59,499 bases of DNA from an uncultured Bacteroidales bacterium (GCA_902775975.1 CACYOC010000015.1:1-59499), one strand, 5' to 3'. Counted from the stretch's first letter, positions 1-8,344 are shown. Made by a program: numbers and translations. Notes: a model not told the origin generated them from the letters alone.

Positions 1-246
1 GAGGTATATGGATAATATATTCTGGAAGGTATCTACCACCAGCGTTTTGCCACTTTCAATGTCGAAGGCCTTCTCCAAAATACGGATATATCCGGCACTG
101 ACGCGAGCCAGAAGTGAGAGCACATCTTTGCCGTCGAGATTATAGCGGTCTATGATCTTGTTCAGAGACCTGCGCAAATCCTCGGCAGCAGGAGCCAGAC
201 GGCGTTCCTGTTGAAACAGCTCTAATATCAATTGTTCTTCGTCCAT
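1..246 (-). CDS. Hypothetical protein, 3' part cut by window edge
   Basis: An open frame starts at an ATG at 246 and runs leftwards off the window without a stop, giving 82 visible residues. It begins MDEEQLILELFQQERRLAP and is mostly charged and predicted helical. I see no signal peptide, membrane segment or catalytic motif and do not recognise the family. The next gene on this strand is the 59-aa protein ending at 537. The 290-bp gap between them contains a degenerate repeat pair and no TAnnTTTG promoter that I could find. Coding is likely because the frame stays open with normal codon use for the region, but the function is unknown. Confidence 0.6.
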   Translation of the reverse strand, partial: MDEEQLILELFQQERRLAPAAEDLRRSLNKIIDRYNLDGKDVLSLLARVSAGYIRILEKAFDIESGKTLVVDTFQNILSIYL

Positions 247-250
247 ATAT

Positions 251-471
251 CTTGTTTTAGTTCGTTTACTTTCTTGAAACCTCGCCGAGCTTCACAGTCC
301 AACGAGGGGGTGTTTATTTTTATTTATTAATAACTTAATTTTCCGGCTCTCTTGCCGTAATTCCCAATGATACTCGGGAAATATGTTTACGTCCTCGCGG
401 GAGAGGGTTACGTTTCTCTTGTTTTAGCTCGCTTTTTCTTGAAAGCCTCGCGATTCTCACGAACAGCGAGG
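251..471. repeat. Degenerate direct repeat pair with hairpin ends
   Basis: Two copies of a roughly 55-bp unit lie at 251-307 and 418-471. Both begin CTTGTTTTAG, continue through TTCTTGAAA, and end in a short inverted repeat of CCTCG/CGAGG type. In the second copy this is a perfect CCTCGC/GCGAGG stem. The units are about three-quarters identical by eye. The 110 bp between them shows nothing recognisable. They may be an old duplication or a palindromic repeat family. Confidence 0.5.
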
Positions 472-536
472 TTAGTGAATTTTTATACAAAGCTTGTTTC
501 TTAATGAAACATCTGAGCTCCACAGAGCACAGGGGG

Positions 537-716
537 CTACGTGCATAGCAGGCGGCAGGCCTCGTCGGTCAGCATGTCCCACTCGTCGAGTGCCTCGACG
601 GGCGAGAGGCCATGACGGCGGGCAACCTTATACTCGAAGGTCAGACCGTAGCGGTCGGCAATGCGCAAGGCAATGCGATCCTGAGGGTTGGGCTTACGAC
701 GCCTGTGACATATCAT
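537..716 (-). CDS. Small conserved-looking protein (59 aa), unknown function
   Basis: The frame starts at ATG 716 (an in-frame TAA lies just upstream) and stops at 537. The protein begins MICHRRRKPNPQDRIALR and contains the phrase HGLSPVEALDEWDML. It is short, basic at the N-terminus, helical and acidic at the C-terminus. It resembles the small 'rYGL...G(L/Y)SPEEALxEWD' proteins I associate with Bacteroidota genomes, but I know no function for them. It lies about 190 nt downstream of a canonical TTTG-N20-TAATTTTG promoter at 913-944, so it is probably the only gene of a short transcript with a long structured leader. The coding call rests on the upstream promoter, the clean start context and non-random composition. 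Confidence 0.55.
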   Translation of the reverse strand: MICHRRRKPNPQDRIALRIADRYGLTFEYKVARRHGLSPVEALDEWDMLTDEACRLLCT

Positions 717-720
717 GCAC

Positions 721-905
721 GAAAGGGATTAAACGACAAAGCCCTGCGGCAACGGGGGCTAACCTCGTGCTGCAGGGAATGTGCGTAGAGTAAATATAAT
801 GTGGGGAGAGGGCTACCTGAGGAAACTGGGGGGGGCAAAATCTGAGTGCATATCAGCACCTTAGCACCGACATCCATCCTCGTAGCTTCTCTCTTCATTG
901 GTTTC
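721..905 (-). ncRNA. Candidate structured leader RNA upstream of the 59-aa gene
   Basis: This is the region between the promoter at 913-944 and the small gene at 716. The minus-strand RNA can form a long-range helix: GTGCTG (854-859) with CAGCAC (767-772), and GCTAA (861-865) with TTAGC (758-762). It can also form a competing local hairpin, CCCTGC/GCAGGG (772-777 with 742-747), which excludes that helix. I could not match it to RNase P RNA, SRP RNA, tmRNA or a riboswitch class known to me. A 64-codon frame (ATG 907, TGA overlapping the next ATG at 716) also spans it, but its composition looks non-coding. Confidence 0.4.
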
Positions 906-912
906 ATGCCGA

Positions 913-944
913 CAAAATTACAAAGAAATAAGCAAACCACCAAA
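913..944 (-). promoter_or_regulatory. Canonical Bacteroidota promoter, minus strand
   Basis: On the minus strand TTTG (944-941) is followed after exactly 20 bp by TAATTTTG (920-913), matching the TTTG-N19/20-TAnnTTTG consensus of Bacteroidota housekeeping sigma factors. Transcription would start near 905-908 and read into the leader and the 59-aa gene. Confidence 0.7.
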
Positions 945-1039
945 ACTTTCACCTAAAGAATTGGAAAATACCAGAAAATAAAGCTTGGTAAAAATAAAAA
1001 GCACCGTAGGTGACTTTTCTGACACTAAAATACATAAAG

Positions 1040-1076
1040 AAGGAGGACATACCTTCACGATAGGCACATCCTCCTT
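1040..1076 (-). terminator. Hairpin downstream of trxA
   Basis: An inverted repeat AAGGAGGA ... TCCTCCTT (1040-1047 with 1069-1076) has an inner CCT/AGG extension and a loop of about 7 nt. It lies 20 bp after the trxA stop on the minus strand. The sequence following in that direction is T-rich but lacks a long T run, so it is a probable terminator or 3' stabilising hairpin. Confidence 0.55.
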
Positions 1077-1095
1077 GTTTTCTTTTACGCCTGTT

Positions 1096-1410
1096 TTACA
1101 GCAGGGCCTGGATCTTCTCTTCCAATACGGCCTTGGGCTGTGCGCCTACCAGCTTGGTAACCATCTGTCCGTCCTTGAAGAACAGGATGGTGGGGATGTT
1201 GCGGATGCCGAACTCTACTGCCAGCTCTTCGTTCTCCTCGACGTCGCACTTGCCGACGATGATCTTGCCGTCATACTGCTCGGCAAGTTCGCTGATGACA
1301 GGAGCCAGCATGCGGCAAGGACCGCACCATGTTGCCCAGAAATCTACTACTAACGGCTGTGCGCCATTCTTCAAACTCTCGAAGTTTTCGCTTGTGATTG
1401 TTACTTCCAT
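1096..1410 (-). CDS. trxA: Thioredoxin
   Basis: A 104-residue cytoplasmic thioredoxin, the normal length for the family. The active site WCGPC lies at about residues 29-33 inside FWATWCGPCRML, and the cis-proline motif is NIPTILFF at about residues 73-80. It reduces protein disulfides using electrons from thioredoxin reductase. The start at 1410 gives MEVTITSENFE, typical for the family, with no upstream extension. It lies downstream of dnaE on the same strand, separated by 282 bp of repeats with no TAnnTTTG box, so it may be co-transcribed with dnaE or use a weak promoter that I cannot see. A hairpin follows its stop. Confidence 0.97.
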   Translation of the reverse strand: MEVTITSENFESLKNGAQPLVVDFWATWCGPCRMLAPVISELAEQYDGKIIVGKCDVEENEELAVEFGIRNIPTILFFKDGQMVTKLVGAQPKAVLEEKIQALL

Positions 1411-1656
1411 AATCTTAATTTACAATTGAACGATTTACAATTTACAATTTATTTTTATATTGAGCTATTTAACAATTGATTTACAATTTCTTTAATTTAA
1501 ACACAGAGACACAGAGATATAGAGTTTTAATTTCTCATTTCTCATTTGAATTTCTCATTTCTCATTACTCATTTCTCATTTGAATTACTCATTACTCATT
1601 TCTCATTTTTACTTGGCTCTAACCTTTAACCGTTAACCTTTAAACTTTAAACTTTA
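1411..1656. repeat. Low-complexity A/T-rich intergenic repeats
   Basis: Several short-unit repeats lie side by side: 'ttacaattt' units (about 1420-1490), 'atttctcatt/actcattt' units (about 1533-1605) and 'taaactttaaactt' units (about 1622-1656). No open frame and no TAnnTTTG promoter was found. The same unit types recur at other gene junctions in this window. Confidence 0.75.
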
Positions 1657-1691
1657 CCCCCTCCCTCCACAGGGAGGGTCGGGGTGGGTCT
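1657..1691 (-). repeat. G/C-rich palindromic element, copy 1 (after dnaE)
   Basis: The element reads, in the dnaE direction, AGACCCACCCCGACC followed by a CCCTCCC/GGGAGGG stem. It begins 2 nt after the dnaE stop codon. Three related copies (6352-6384, 16290-16328, 50454-50490) sit in the same place and orientation relative to their host genes. It resembles REP-type repeats and may also act as a terminator or 3'-end stabiliser. Confidence 0.7.
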
Positions 1692-1692
1692 T

Positions 1693-4600
1693 CTAATTGA
1701 TTTTATAGTCCAGGGCGGGTGTCTGCTCGATATACTGCAGGAGGGAGCTCTTGACGTCGATCTGCTTGGTGGTGCTGCGAAGCAGGACATGGTGTTTGCC
1801 GGTGGAGTCGTGCAGCTGGAAGAAGAGCTTGGTGGTTCCCGGATAGTCGCTGATGAGCTCGTTGAGCTCGGTGACGATCTGGTCGTCGAGCAAATCGGTG
1901 GTCAGCGAGATGGTGATGCGGTCGATGGCTCGATCCTTGATGGATTGCAGGTACTCTATGTTCTGCACCTTTAGCTGCATGATGTCGCTGTACTGGAAGC
2001 GGGGTTGTACCTTGGCGGTGACATAGACCGACGCTCCTTCGGTGAACATGCCGCTCCATCGTCCCCAGTCTTCACCGAACAGGGCCAGCTCGCCGGAGCC
2101 TTCGAAATCTTCCAAGGTGACGAAGCCGCAGGGTCTGCCACGCTTGTCGAAACGGGTGCGGACGCCGGTCACGATACCGCCGATGATGACATCCTCGCGG
2201 TCTTTCAGCTGGTTGACGTCTGCCAATTCGTCACATCGGGTGTTGCAGAGGTTGTCGAGAACGATCTTGTATTCGTCCAACGGATGGGCGGAGAGGTAGA
2301 TGCCTACCAGCTCGCGCTCTTTGTTGAGTCGCTCTATGTCGCTCCAGCGTATCTCGGCCTTGGGCAGCATGGGGGTCTGTATCTCCACGCCGTCGTCGAA
2401 ACCGCCGAAGAGGGAGTTTTGTGCCTGTTGCTTCTCTGCCTGGTAGGTCTGACCGTAGCGCATCACGATGTCGATGAGCGTCTCGCCCTTGTGGTTCTGG
2501 GCGAAGAAGTCTTCACGGGCGATGCCGAAGGAGTCGAAGCCGCCGCTGAGTGCCAACGACTCGAAGGCCTTGCGGTTGACCTGGCTGAAGCTGACGCGCT
2601 GCACGAAGTCGAAGATGTCCTTGTAGAGTCCGTTCTTCTCGCGTTCGTCGATGATGGCCTGTGCCACATTGTCGCCCATGCCCTTGATGGCTGCCAGTCC
2701 GAAGCGTATCTCGCCTTTCTTGTTGACACCGAACTTCTGGAACGACTCGTTGACGTCGGGACCCAGGGTGGCGATGCCCATGGCTTTGCACTCGTCCATG
2801 AGCTTGGTGATTTCCGTGATCTGGTCTCGGCGGCGGCTCATGATGGCGGCCATGAATTCGGCGGGATAGTTGGCTTTCATGTATGCCGTCTGGTAGGCCA
2901 CCCACGAGTAGCAGGCAGCATGCGACTTGTTGAAGGCGTAGGAGGCGAACTTCTCCCAGTCGGCCCATATCTTCTCCAGTATGGCGGGGTCGTGGCCGTT
3001 CTTCTTGCCACCGTCAATGAATTTGGGTTTCATGGCATCGACGATGTCCTTCTTCTTCTTACCCATCGCCTTACGCAGGGCATCGCTCTCGCCACGGGTG
3101 AAGTCTGCCAGCTGTCGGGACAGCAGCATGACCTGCTCCTGATAGACGGTGATGCCGTAGGTGTCCTTCAGGTATTTCTCCATGCACGGGATGTCGTACT
3201 TGATTTCCTCCTTGCCGTTCTTGCGGGCAATGAACGACGGGATGTAGTCCATGGGCCCCGGACGGTAGAGGGCATTCATGGCGATGAGGTCTTCGAAGAC
3301 CGTGGGGTGCAGCTCGCGCAGATACTTCTGCATGCCGTTGGACTCGAACTGGAAGGTGCCGATGGTGCGGCCCTGCTGGTAGAGCTCGAAGGTCTTGGCG
3401 TCGTCGATGGGGATGTGGTCCAGGTCGATGTCGATGCCGCGTGTCTGCTTGATGATGGCACATGCCTCCTTCAGCTCCGACAGCGTCTTCAGTCCGAGGA
3501 AGTCCATCTTGATGAGTCCCGTCGATTCGATGACGTGACCATCGTACTGTGTGCAGTTGGTCTTCTGGTCCTTGAAGTCGGGGTCGTCGGCAGTAGAGAC
3601 GGGAACCCAGTCGCTGATGGGGTCGCGGCAGATGATGAAGCCGCAGGCATGGATGCCTGTGCCGCGTACCGTACCTTCCAGCATCTTGGCATATTTGATG
3701 GTGTTGCGCAGGGCGGGGTCGTTGCTGGCCTCGGCGTCGCGCAGTTCCGGCGTACACTTGATGGCGTTGGGAAGGTTCATCTTCATGCCTTCCGGCAGAC
3801 GGTCGGGGATGGCCTTGCAGAGCGCGTTGGTGATGGACAGCGGCACTTTCTCCACGCGTGCCACGTCCTTGATGGAGTTCTTCGTGGCCATGGTGGCGTA
3901 GGTGATGATGTGTGCGCAGTTCTCGTAGCCGTACTTCTCTTCCACCCATTTCAGCACTTTGCCGCGGCCGTCGTCGTCGAAGTCGGTATCGATATCGGGC
4001 AGCGAGATACGGTCGGGATTCAGGAAACGCTCGAACAGCAAGTCGTACTTCAGCGGGTCTATCTTGGTGATTCCCAAGCAGTAGGCTACCACCGAGCCGG
4101 CAGCGGAGCCACGTCCGGGGCCTACCCATACGTCGAGCAGGTCGCGGGCGGAATTGATGAAGTCCTGCACGATGAGGAAGTAGCCGGGGAAACCCATGGT
4201 CTTCATGATGTGCAGCTCGAAGCGCACACGGTCATCGACTTCCTTGGGCAGCGAGGAGTGCAGAATCTCGTAGGAAGACTGCTCGTTGCCCGTATCTACC
4301 TTTACCTTTTCTATCTTCAGCTCCTCGTCGGGCAGATAGCGCTGCTTGGCTCCTTTGTAGGCCAGTTCTGCCAGATAGTCGGCCTCGAACTTGATGCGAT
4401 ACAGCTTGTCGTAGCCGCCCAGCTTCTTGATTTTCTTCTCGCCCTCCTCACGGGGTAGGGGATTTGCGCCGTTCTCGTCGCGGGTAAACTCCTCGTAGAG
4501 CTGTTCCTCCGTGATGCGCTGGCGCCACGCTTCCTCGGTGCCAAACTCCTCGGGAATGGGGAAGAAGGGCATGATGGGGTCGTGGTCGATGCTGTAGATT

Positions 4601-5481
4601 TCTATCTTGTCGAGAATCTCGCAGGTATTGCTGAGTGCTTCGGGAACGTCGGAGAAGATGTCGTTCATCTCCTCGCGGGTCTTGAACCACTCCTGCTTGG
4701 AATAGAGCATTCGTGAGGGGTCGTCAAGGTCCTTGCCCGTAGAGAGGCACAGCAGGTGGTCGTGGGCCTCGGCATTCTCCTGATCGACGAAGTGGGCATC
4801 GTTCGAGCAGATGAGCTTGATGCCATACTCGTGGGCCAGCTCGATGAGCACCTTGTTGGCTTTCTGCTGCAGGGGGAACGTCTCGCGATTGGCGCGGATG
4901 GTGGGGTCTTTCACCTCGTGGCGCTGCAACTCCAGATAGTAGTCGTCGCCAAAGACGCGATGGTACCACTCGATGGCCTCGCGGGCTCCTGCGATGTCGC
5001 CGTTGAGAATCTTCTTGGGCACCTCGCCGGCGATGCATGCCGAGCAGATGATGAGCCCTTCGTGGTAGCGCTCCAGGTCTTCACGGTCGGTACGAGGACG
5101 CATGTAGTAGCCATCCACCCACGAGCGACTCACCAGCTTGATGAGGTTCTTGTAGCCCTGGTAGTTCTTGGCGAGCACGATGAGGTGGTAGCCGCTCTGG
5201 TCTTCCTTGCCGCGCCGCAGCGACTTGGAGCCGTAGCGTGAGACATACATCTCGCAGCCGAAGATGGGAACGAAGGGCTCCTTGCCTTCTTTCTTGCGTC
5301 CCTTGTTGATGCCGCCGACGTAGTCGTGAAATTCTTTGATACCAAACATGTCGCCATGGTCGGTTATCGCCATGCCGCGCATGCCGTTGCCTATGGCCTT
5401 GTCAACCAGACGCTTGATGCTCGACTGTCCGTCGAGTATCGAGTAGTATGTGTGTACATGAAGATGTACGAAATCTTCCAT
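1693..5481 (-). CDS. dnaE: DNA polymerase III subunit alpha
   Basis: The replicative polymerase catalytic subunit, 1262 aa, in the size range of Bacteroidota DnaE. The N-terminal PHP domain starts HLHVHTYYSILDG (about residues 6-18). The palm carries the catalytic aspartates in PDIDTDFDDDGRG (about residues 493-505) after the GPGRGSAAGS motif. The motif SYAFNKSHAACYSWVAYQTA lies near residue 855, helix-hairpin-helix sequence follows, and an OB-fold (EDVIIGGIVTGVRTR) lies near residue 1095. It is a DnaE and not a PolC because no exonuclease is inserted in the PHP domain. The start at 5481 (MEDFVHLHVH) fits the family. A near-consensus TAACTTTA box lies 32 bp upstream. trxA follows downstream. 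A long open frame antisense to it is a codon-bias shadow. Confidence 0.98.
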   Translation of the reverse strand: MEDFVHLHVHTYYSILDGQSSIKRLVDKAIGNGMRGMAITDHGDMFGIKEFHDYVGGINKGRKKEGKEPFVPIFGCEMYVSRYGSKSLRRGKEDQSGYHLIVLAKNYQGYKNLIKLVSRSWVDGYYMRPRTDREDLERYHEGLIICSACIAGEVPKKILNGDIAGAREAIEWYHRVFGDDYYLELQRHEVKDPTIRANRETFPLQQKANKVLIELAHEYGIKLICSNDAHFVDQENAEAHDHLLCLSTGKDLDDPSRMLYSKQEWFKTREEMNDIFSDVPEALSNTCEILDKIEIYSIDHDPIMPFFPIPEEFGTEEAWRQRITEEQLYEEFTRDENGANPLPREEGEKKIKKLGGYDKLYRIKFEADYLAELAYKGAKQRYLPDEELKIEKVKVDTGNEQSSYEILHSSLPKEVDDRVRFELHIMKTMGFPGYFLIVQDFINSARDLLDVWVGPGRGSAAGSVVAYCLGITKIDPLKYDLLFERFLNPDRISLPDIDTDFDDDGRGKVLKWVEEKYGYENCAHIITYATMATKNSIKDVARVEKVPLSITNALCKAIPDRLPEGMKMNLPNAIKCTPELRDAEASNDPALRNTIKYAKMLEGTVRGTGIHACGFIICRDPISDWVPVSTADDPDFKDQKTNCTQYDGHVIESTGLIKMDFLGLKTLSELKEACAIIKQTRGIDIDLDHIPIDDAKTFELYQQGRTIGTFQFESNGMQKYLRELHPTVFEDLIAMNALYRPGPMDYIPSFIARKNGKEEIKYDIPCMEKYLKDTYGITVYQEQVMLLSRQLADFTRGESDALRKAMGKKKKDIVDAMKPKFIDGGKKNGHDPAILEKIWADWEKFASYAFNKSHAACYSWVAYQTAYMKANYPAEFMAAIMSRRRDQITEITKLMDECKAMGIATLGPDVNESFQKFGVNKKGEIRFGLAAIKGMGDNVAQAIIDEREKNGLYKDIFDFVQRVSFSQVNRKAFESLALSGGFDSFGIAREDFFAQNHKGETLIDIVMRYGQTYQAEKQQAQNSLFGGFDDGVEIQTPMLPKAEIRWSDIERLNKERELVGIYLSAHPLDEYKIVLDNLCNTRCDELADVNQLKDREDVIIGGIVTGVRTRFDKRGRPCGFVTLEDFEGSGELALFGEDWGRWSGMFTEGASVYVTAKVQPRFQYSDIMQLKVQNIEYLQSIKDRAIDRITISLTTDLLDDQIVTELNELISDYPGTTKLFFQLHDSTGKHHVLLRSTTKQIDVKSSLLQYIEQTPALDYKIN

Positions 5482-5512
5482 TGTGTTTTGCTTATTATCG
5501 TTTTTGAAGGTG

Positions 5513-5520
5513 TAAAGTTA
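5513..5520 (-). promoter_or_regulatory. Possible dnaE -7 box
   Basis: TAACTTTA on the minus strand, one base off TAnnTTTG, lies 32 bp before the dnaE start. No TTTG is seen 20 bp upstream, so this is a tentative call. Confidence 0.35.
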
Positions 5521-5615
5521 CGGCTAAATAGCGAGAATACCAAAAAAATTCATAATTATTTAGGTGTGGTAGCAAATTTTTTCGCTTTTCACTTTTCCCT
5601 TTTACCTTTTTTTTG

Positions 5616-5623
5616 TACCTTTG
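5616..5623 (+). promoter_or_regulatory. psd promoter -7 box
   Basis: TACCTTTG matches TAnnTTTG and lies 35 bp before the psd ATG. The upstream sequence is a pyrimidine-rich run without a clear TTTG at the expected 20-bp spacing. Confidence 0.55.
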
Positions 5624-5658
5624 CCCTTTGAAAAGAAAAAATACTACGAAATCACTTC

Positions 5659-6348
5659 ATGGGAGAAAGAATTAAGAAACTGAAGAAAATCAGAATACAT
5701 CGTGAGGGAACGAACGAATTGACCATCAGCATGCTGGTGGTGGCTATTGTGGGAACGCTGCTTTGGGTGTTCATCGACACGAAGATTCCCTTTTGGTGCT
5801 TTATACTCGTGTTTGGTGCCGCATGGGCCATGGCTCTCAACTTCTACCGCTGTCCTATCCGCTACTTCAATGGCGACACCGAGAAACTGGTGGTAGCGCC
5901 TGCCGACGGAAAGATTGTGGTGGTCGAGGAGGTTGAGGAGAACGAGTATTTCCACGACAAGCGACTGATGATCAGCATCTTTATGAGTCCGCTGAATGTC
6001 CATGCCAACTGGTTCCCAGTGGATGGAAAGGTGCGTTTTGTGAAGCATTTCGACGGCAATTACCATAAGGCCTGGCTGCCCAAGGCAAGCGAGGAGAACG
6101 AGCATGCCGACATCATGATTGACACCCCCGACGGGCAGGAGGTGCTGGTGCGCCAGATAGCTGGTGCCATGGCTCGCCGCATCGTCACCTATGCCAAGGC
6201 TGGCGAGGAGTGCTATATCGACGAGCACCTGGGATTCATCAAGTTAGGCTCGCGTGTCGATGTCTATCTGCCGCTGACCTCCAGGGCTTGCATCACCATG
6301 AATCAGCCTACCACCGGCGACCAGACGGTCATCGCGAAGTTGGCGTAG
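5659..6348 (+). CDS. psd: Phosphatidylserine decarboxylase proenzyme
   Basis: Converts phosphatidylserine to phosphatidylethanolamine at the inner membrane. The 229-aa protein is the short form of the family. One or two membrane-spanning segments (about residues 22-57) precede the catalytic domain, which contains [12 protein letters not shown] (about residues 82-93), the conserved NVHANWFP motif and the self-cleavage site Gly197-Ser198 in [11 protein letters not shown]. Ser198 would become the pyruvoyl group. The start ATG at 5659 follows a promoter box at 5616. It is followed by pssA, the preceding step of the pathway, and then a DUF4834 gene, a common Bacteroidota grouping. A palindromic element sits directly after its stop. 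Confidence 0.96.
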   Translation: MGERIKKLKKIRIHREGTNELTISMLVVAIVGTLLWVFIDTKIPFWCFILVFGAAWAMALNFYRCPIRYFNGDTEKLVVAPADGKIVVVEEVEENEYFHDKRLMISIFMSPLNVHANWFPVDGKVRFVKHFDGNYHKAWLPKASEENEHADIMIDTPDGQEVLVRQIAGAMARRIVTYAKAGEECYIDEHLGFIKLGSRVDVYLPLTSRACITMNQPTTGDQTVIAKLA

Positions 6349-6351
6349 GGG

Positions 6352-6384
6352 AGACCCACCCCAGCCCTCCCTGTGAGGGAGGGA
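6352..6384 (+). repeat. G/C-rich palindromic element, copy 2 (after psd)
   Basis: AGACCCACCCCAGCC followed by the CCTCCC/GGGAGG stem starts 4 nt after the psd stop. It is nearly identical to copy 1 and has the same orientation relative to the upstream gene. Confidence 0.7.
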
Positions 6385-6531
6385 GTGGTTAGTTTAGAGT
6401 TTAAAGTTTAGAGTTTACAGTTTAGAGTTTACAGTTTACGGTTTACAGTTTACAGTTTACGGTTTACAGTTTACAGTTTAGAGTTTACAGTTTAGAGTTT
6501 ACAGTTTATAGTTTACGGTTTAGAGTTGACA
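6385..6531. repeat. Tandem 'tttacagtttagag' low-complexity repeat
   Basis: About 145 bp built from near-identical 7-mers of the type TTTACAG, TTTAGAG, TTTACGG and TTTATAG. It separates psd from pssA. The pssA start codon follows directly, so the repeat forms the immediate upstream region of pssA. No promoter box was found in it. Confidence 0.85.
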
Positions 6532-7212
6532 ATGAAGAAGCACATTCCCAATACGATTACTTGTCTGAACCTGATTTCAGGGTGTATAGCGACCTATTTT
6601 GCTTTCCAGTCTGACTGTGAACTGGCATTGCTGTTTATCGTCATTGGTGCCGTGTTCGACTTCTTCGACGGCATGTCGGCACGCCTGCTGCATGTCTCGT
6701 CACCCATTGGCAAGGAACTCGACTCGCTGGCTGACGACATCACCTTCGGCTTTGCACCGTCGGCTATCGTGTTCAGCTTCCTGAGCGGCCTCCATATCCA
6801 CATACTCCTGCTTCCGTTCTTGGCCTTCGTCATGGCGGCTTTCTCGGCACTCAGATTGGCGAAGTTCAATCTCGACGAGCGTCAGGCAATGGGATTCATC
6901 GGACTGCCGACACCTGCCAATGCTCTGTTCTGGGGAGCACTCATCGTAGGACTGGGCGAGCAGCTGGCTGCGGTGCCTTATGTCGAATGGATCGTTCTGG
7001 CGATGGTCTTCGTCAGCAGCTACCTGTTGGTGAGCGAGATTCCGATGTTTGCGTTGAAGTTCAAGACGTGGGGATGGAAGGGTAACGAGATAAAATACAT
7101 CTTCCTGCTGACGTGCATACCCCTGCTGCTGTGCTTCCAGGTGACGGGCATCGCCATCATCATTGCGTGGTATGTCATCCTTTCTTCCATCGCTGTCTTC
7201 CTTGCTAAATAG
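6532..7212 (+). CDS. pssA: CDP-diacylglycerol--serine O-phosphatidyltransferase
   Basis: An integral membrane enzyme that makes phosphatidylserine from CDP-diacylglycerol and serine, the substrate of the upstream psd product. The CDP-alcohol phosphotransferase signature D-G-x2-A-R-x8-G-x3-D-x3-D is complete: DGMSAR at about residues 43-48, then PIGKELDSLADD. Six to eight hydrophobic segments cover the rest of the 226 aa. I chose ATG 6532 (MKKHIPNTITCLN), because the alternative TTG at 6526 lies within the tandem repeat. It is followed 41 bp later by the DUF4834 gene and probably shares a transcript with psd. Confidence 0.95.
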   Translation: MKKHIPNTITCLNLISGCIATYFAFQSDCELALLFIVIGAVFDFFDGMSARLLHVSSPIGKELDSLADDITFGFAPSAIVFSFLSGLHIHILLLPFLAFVMAAFSALRLAKFNLDERQAMGFIGLPTPANALFWGALIVGLGEQLAAVPYVEWIVLAMVFVSSYLLVSEIPMFALKFKTWGWKGNEIKYIFLLTCIPLLLCFQVTGIAIIIAWYVILSSIAVFLAK

Positions 7213-7253
7213 TCGTTTCTCTTACCTTTACCAAGTCAAAGTACCGATAAACT

Positions 7254-7637
7254 ATGTTTAAAGCGTTCTTCGGATTTATTGCCTTCCTCTTCTTCCTCGC
7301 CGTGTTGCTGGTCTTGCTGGCGGGAGGATGGATTCTGGGCACCATTCGCAAACTGCGAAAGGCTGCCGAGCAGGCTGCCGATGCACAGGCTCAGCGCTAT
7401 CGGGAAGAGACGGGGCGCCGCCGCCGTCAGTACAGTCAGCGCACCGGCAATAGCCATACTGCTGACGGGCAGACTTCGTACACCTCGTCGGACGATGAAG
7501 AATTCTTCACCGAGGCGAAGACCACACGCACCGATACTGGCGAGACGATTATAGACCATCGCCACCAGCATCGCAACGACCGTAAGATCTTTGACGATAC
7601 CGATGGCGAATACGTTGACTTCGTTGAGGAGCGCTAA
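7254..7637 (+). CDS. DUF4834 family small membrane protein
   Basis: A 127-aa protein with one N-terminal membrane anchor (about residues 5-28, FFGFIAFLFFLAVLLVLLAG) and a hydrophilic, strongly charged remainder: an Arg-rich stretch (REETGRRRRQYSQR) and an acidic end (DDTDGEYVDFVEER). This matches the DUF4834 family, which in Bacteroidota commonly sits after the phosphatidylserine genes. The function is not known. The charged tail probably faces the cytoplasm. Its stop codon overlaps that of the convergent pyrH. Confidence 0.8.
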   Translation: MFKAFFGFIAFLFFLAVLLVLLAGGWILGTIRKLRKAAEQAADAQAQRYREETGRRRRQYSQRTGNSHTADGQTSYTSSDDEEFFTEAKTTRTDTGETIIDHRHQHRNDRKIFDDTDGEYVDFVEER

Positions 7638-8344
7638 TTGTGCACCAGCGTGCCAATCTCTTCACCGTCCATCACCTTCTTCAGGTTGCCGACGACGTCC
7701 ATATTGAACACGTAGATGGGCAGGTTGTTGTCCTGGCACATGCAGATGGCGGTGAGGTCCATGACCTTTAGTCCGCGCGCGAGTACCTCCTTATAAGTAA
7801 TAGCGTCAAACTTCGTTGCCGTGGGGTCCTTCTCAGGGTCGGCGGTATAGATGCCATCAACACGCGTACCCTTCAGCATCACGTCGGCCTCAATCTCGAT
7901 GCCGCGCAGACTGCTGCCCGTATCGGTGGTGAAGTAGGGAGAACCCGTACCTGCCGAGAAGATGCAGACATAGCCTGCCTCCATGGCCTCGATGGCCTTC
8001 CACTTGGTGTAGAACTCGCCGATGGGCTCCATGCGGATGGCCGTCAGCACCTTGTTCTTCACGCCGATGGCTCCCAGTGCTGAACTGAGTGCCAGCGAGT
8101 TGATAACCGTTGCACACATGCCCATCTGGTCGCCCTTCACGCGGTCGAAGCCTTTCTGACTGCCGCTTAGTCCGCGGAAGATGTTTCCACCGCCGATGAC
8201 GATGCCAATCTGGACACCCATCTCACTCACTTCCTTAATCTGGCGGGCATAGTCCGACAGACGCTCAGGGTCGATGCCGTAGCCCTGCTTTCCCATCAAG
8301 CTCTCACCCGAGAGCTTCAGGAGGATTCTCTTAAATCTTGCCAT
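7634..8344 (-). CDS. pyrH: UMP kinase
   Basis: Phosphorylates UMP to UDP in pyrimidine nucleotide synthesis and acts in the cytoplasm as a hexamer. It is 236 aa, the normal size. Amino-acid-kinase fold features are visible: RILLKLSGESLMG at the N-terminus (about residues 5-17), the IGIVIGGGNIFRG glycine loop (about residues 46-58), and TDTGSSLRGIEIEAD with MLKGTRVDGIYTADP in the nucleotide-binding half. It lies 60 bp downstream of birA on the same strand with no promoter box in the gap, so the two are probably co-transcribed. It is convergent with the DUF4834 gene. Confidence 0.97.
   Translation of the reverse strand: MARFKRILLKLSGESLMGKQGYGIDPERLSDYARQIKEVSEMGVQIGIVIGGGNIFRGLSGSQKGFDRVKGDQMGMCATVINSLALSSALGAIGVKNKVLTAIRMEPIGEFYTKWKAIEAMEAGYVCIFSAGTGSPYFTTDTGSSLRGIEIEADVMLKGTRVDGIYTADPEKDPTATKFDAITYKEVLARGLKVMDLTAICMCQDNNLPIYVFNMDVVGNLKKVMDGEEIGTLVHN

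Noticed and set aside
494-793. 99-codon plus-strand open frame near the left edge
   Set aside because: It lies opposite the 59-aa gene and its leader, has an Arg/Ala-rich shadow-like composition, and no plus-strand promoter was found.
721-905. RNase P RNA, SRP RNA or tmRNA
   Set aside because: The conserved core strings of these RNAs were looked for by eye on both strands and not found, so only an unassigned structured leader is reported.
2005-4458. 817-codon open frame on the plus strand opposite dnaE
   Set aside because: It lies wholly inside dnaE on the opposite strand, has no recognisable domain, and is explained by the codon bias of a long G/C-rich gene. The dnaE reading contains all catalytic motifs.
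6385-6531. Possible CRISPR or promoter array before pssA
   Set aside because: Units are only 7 bp with no spacers. This is simple tandem repetition.
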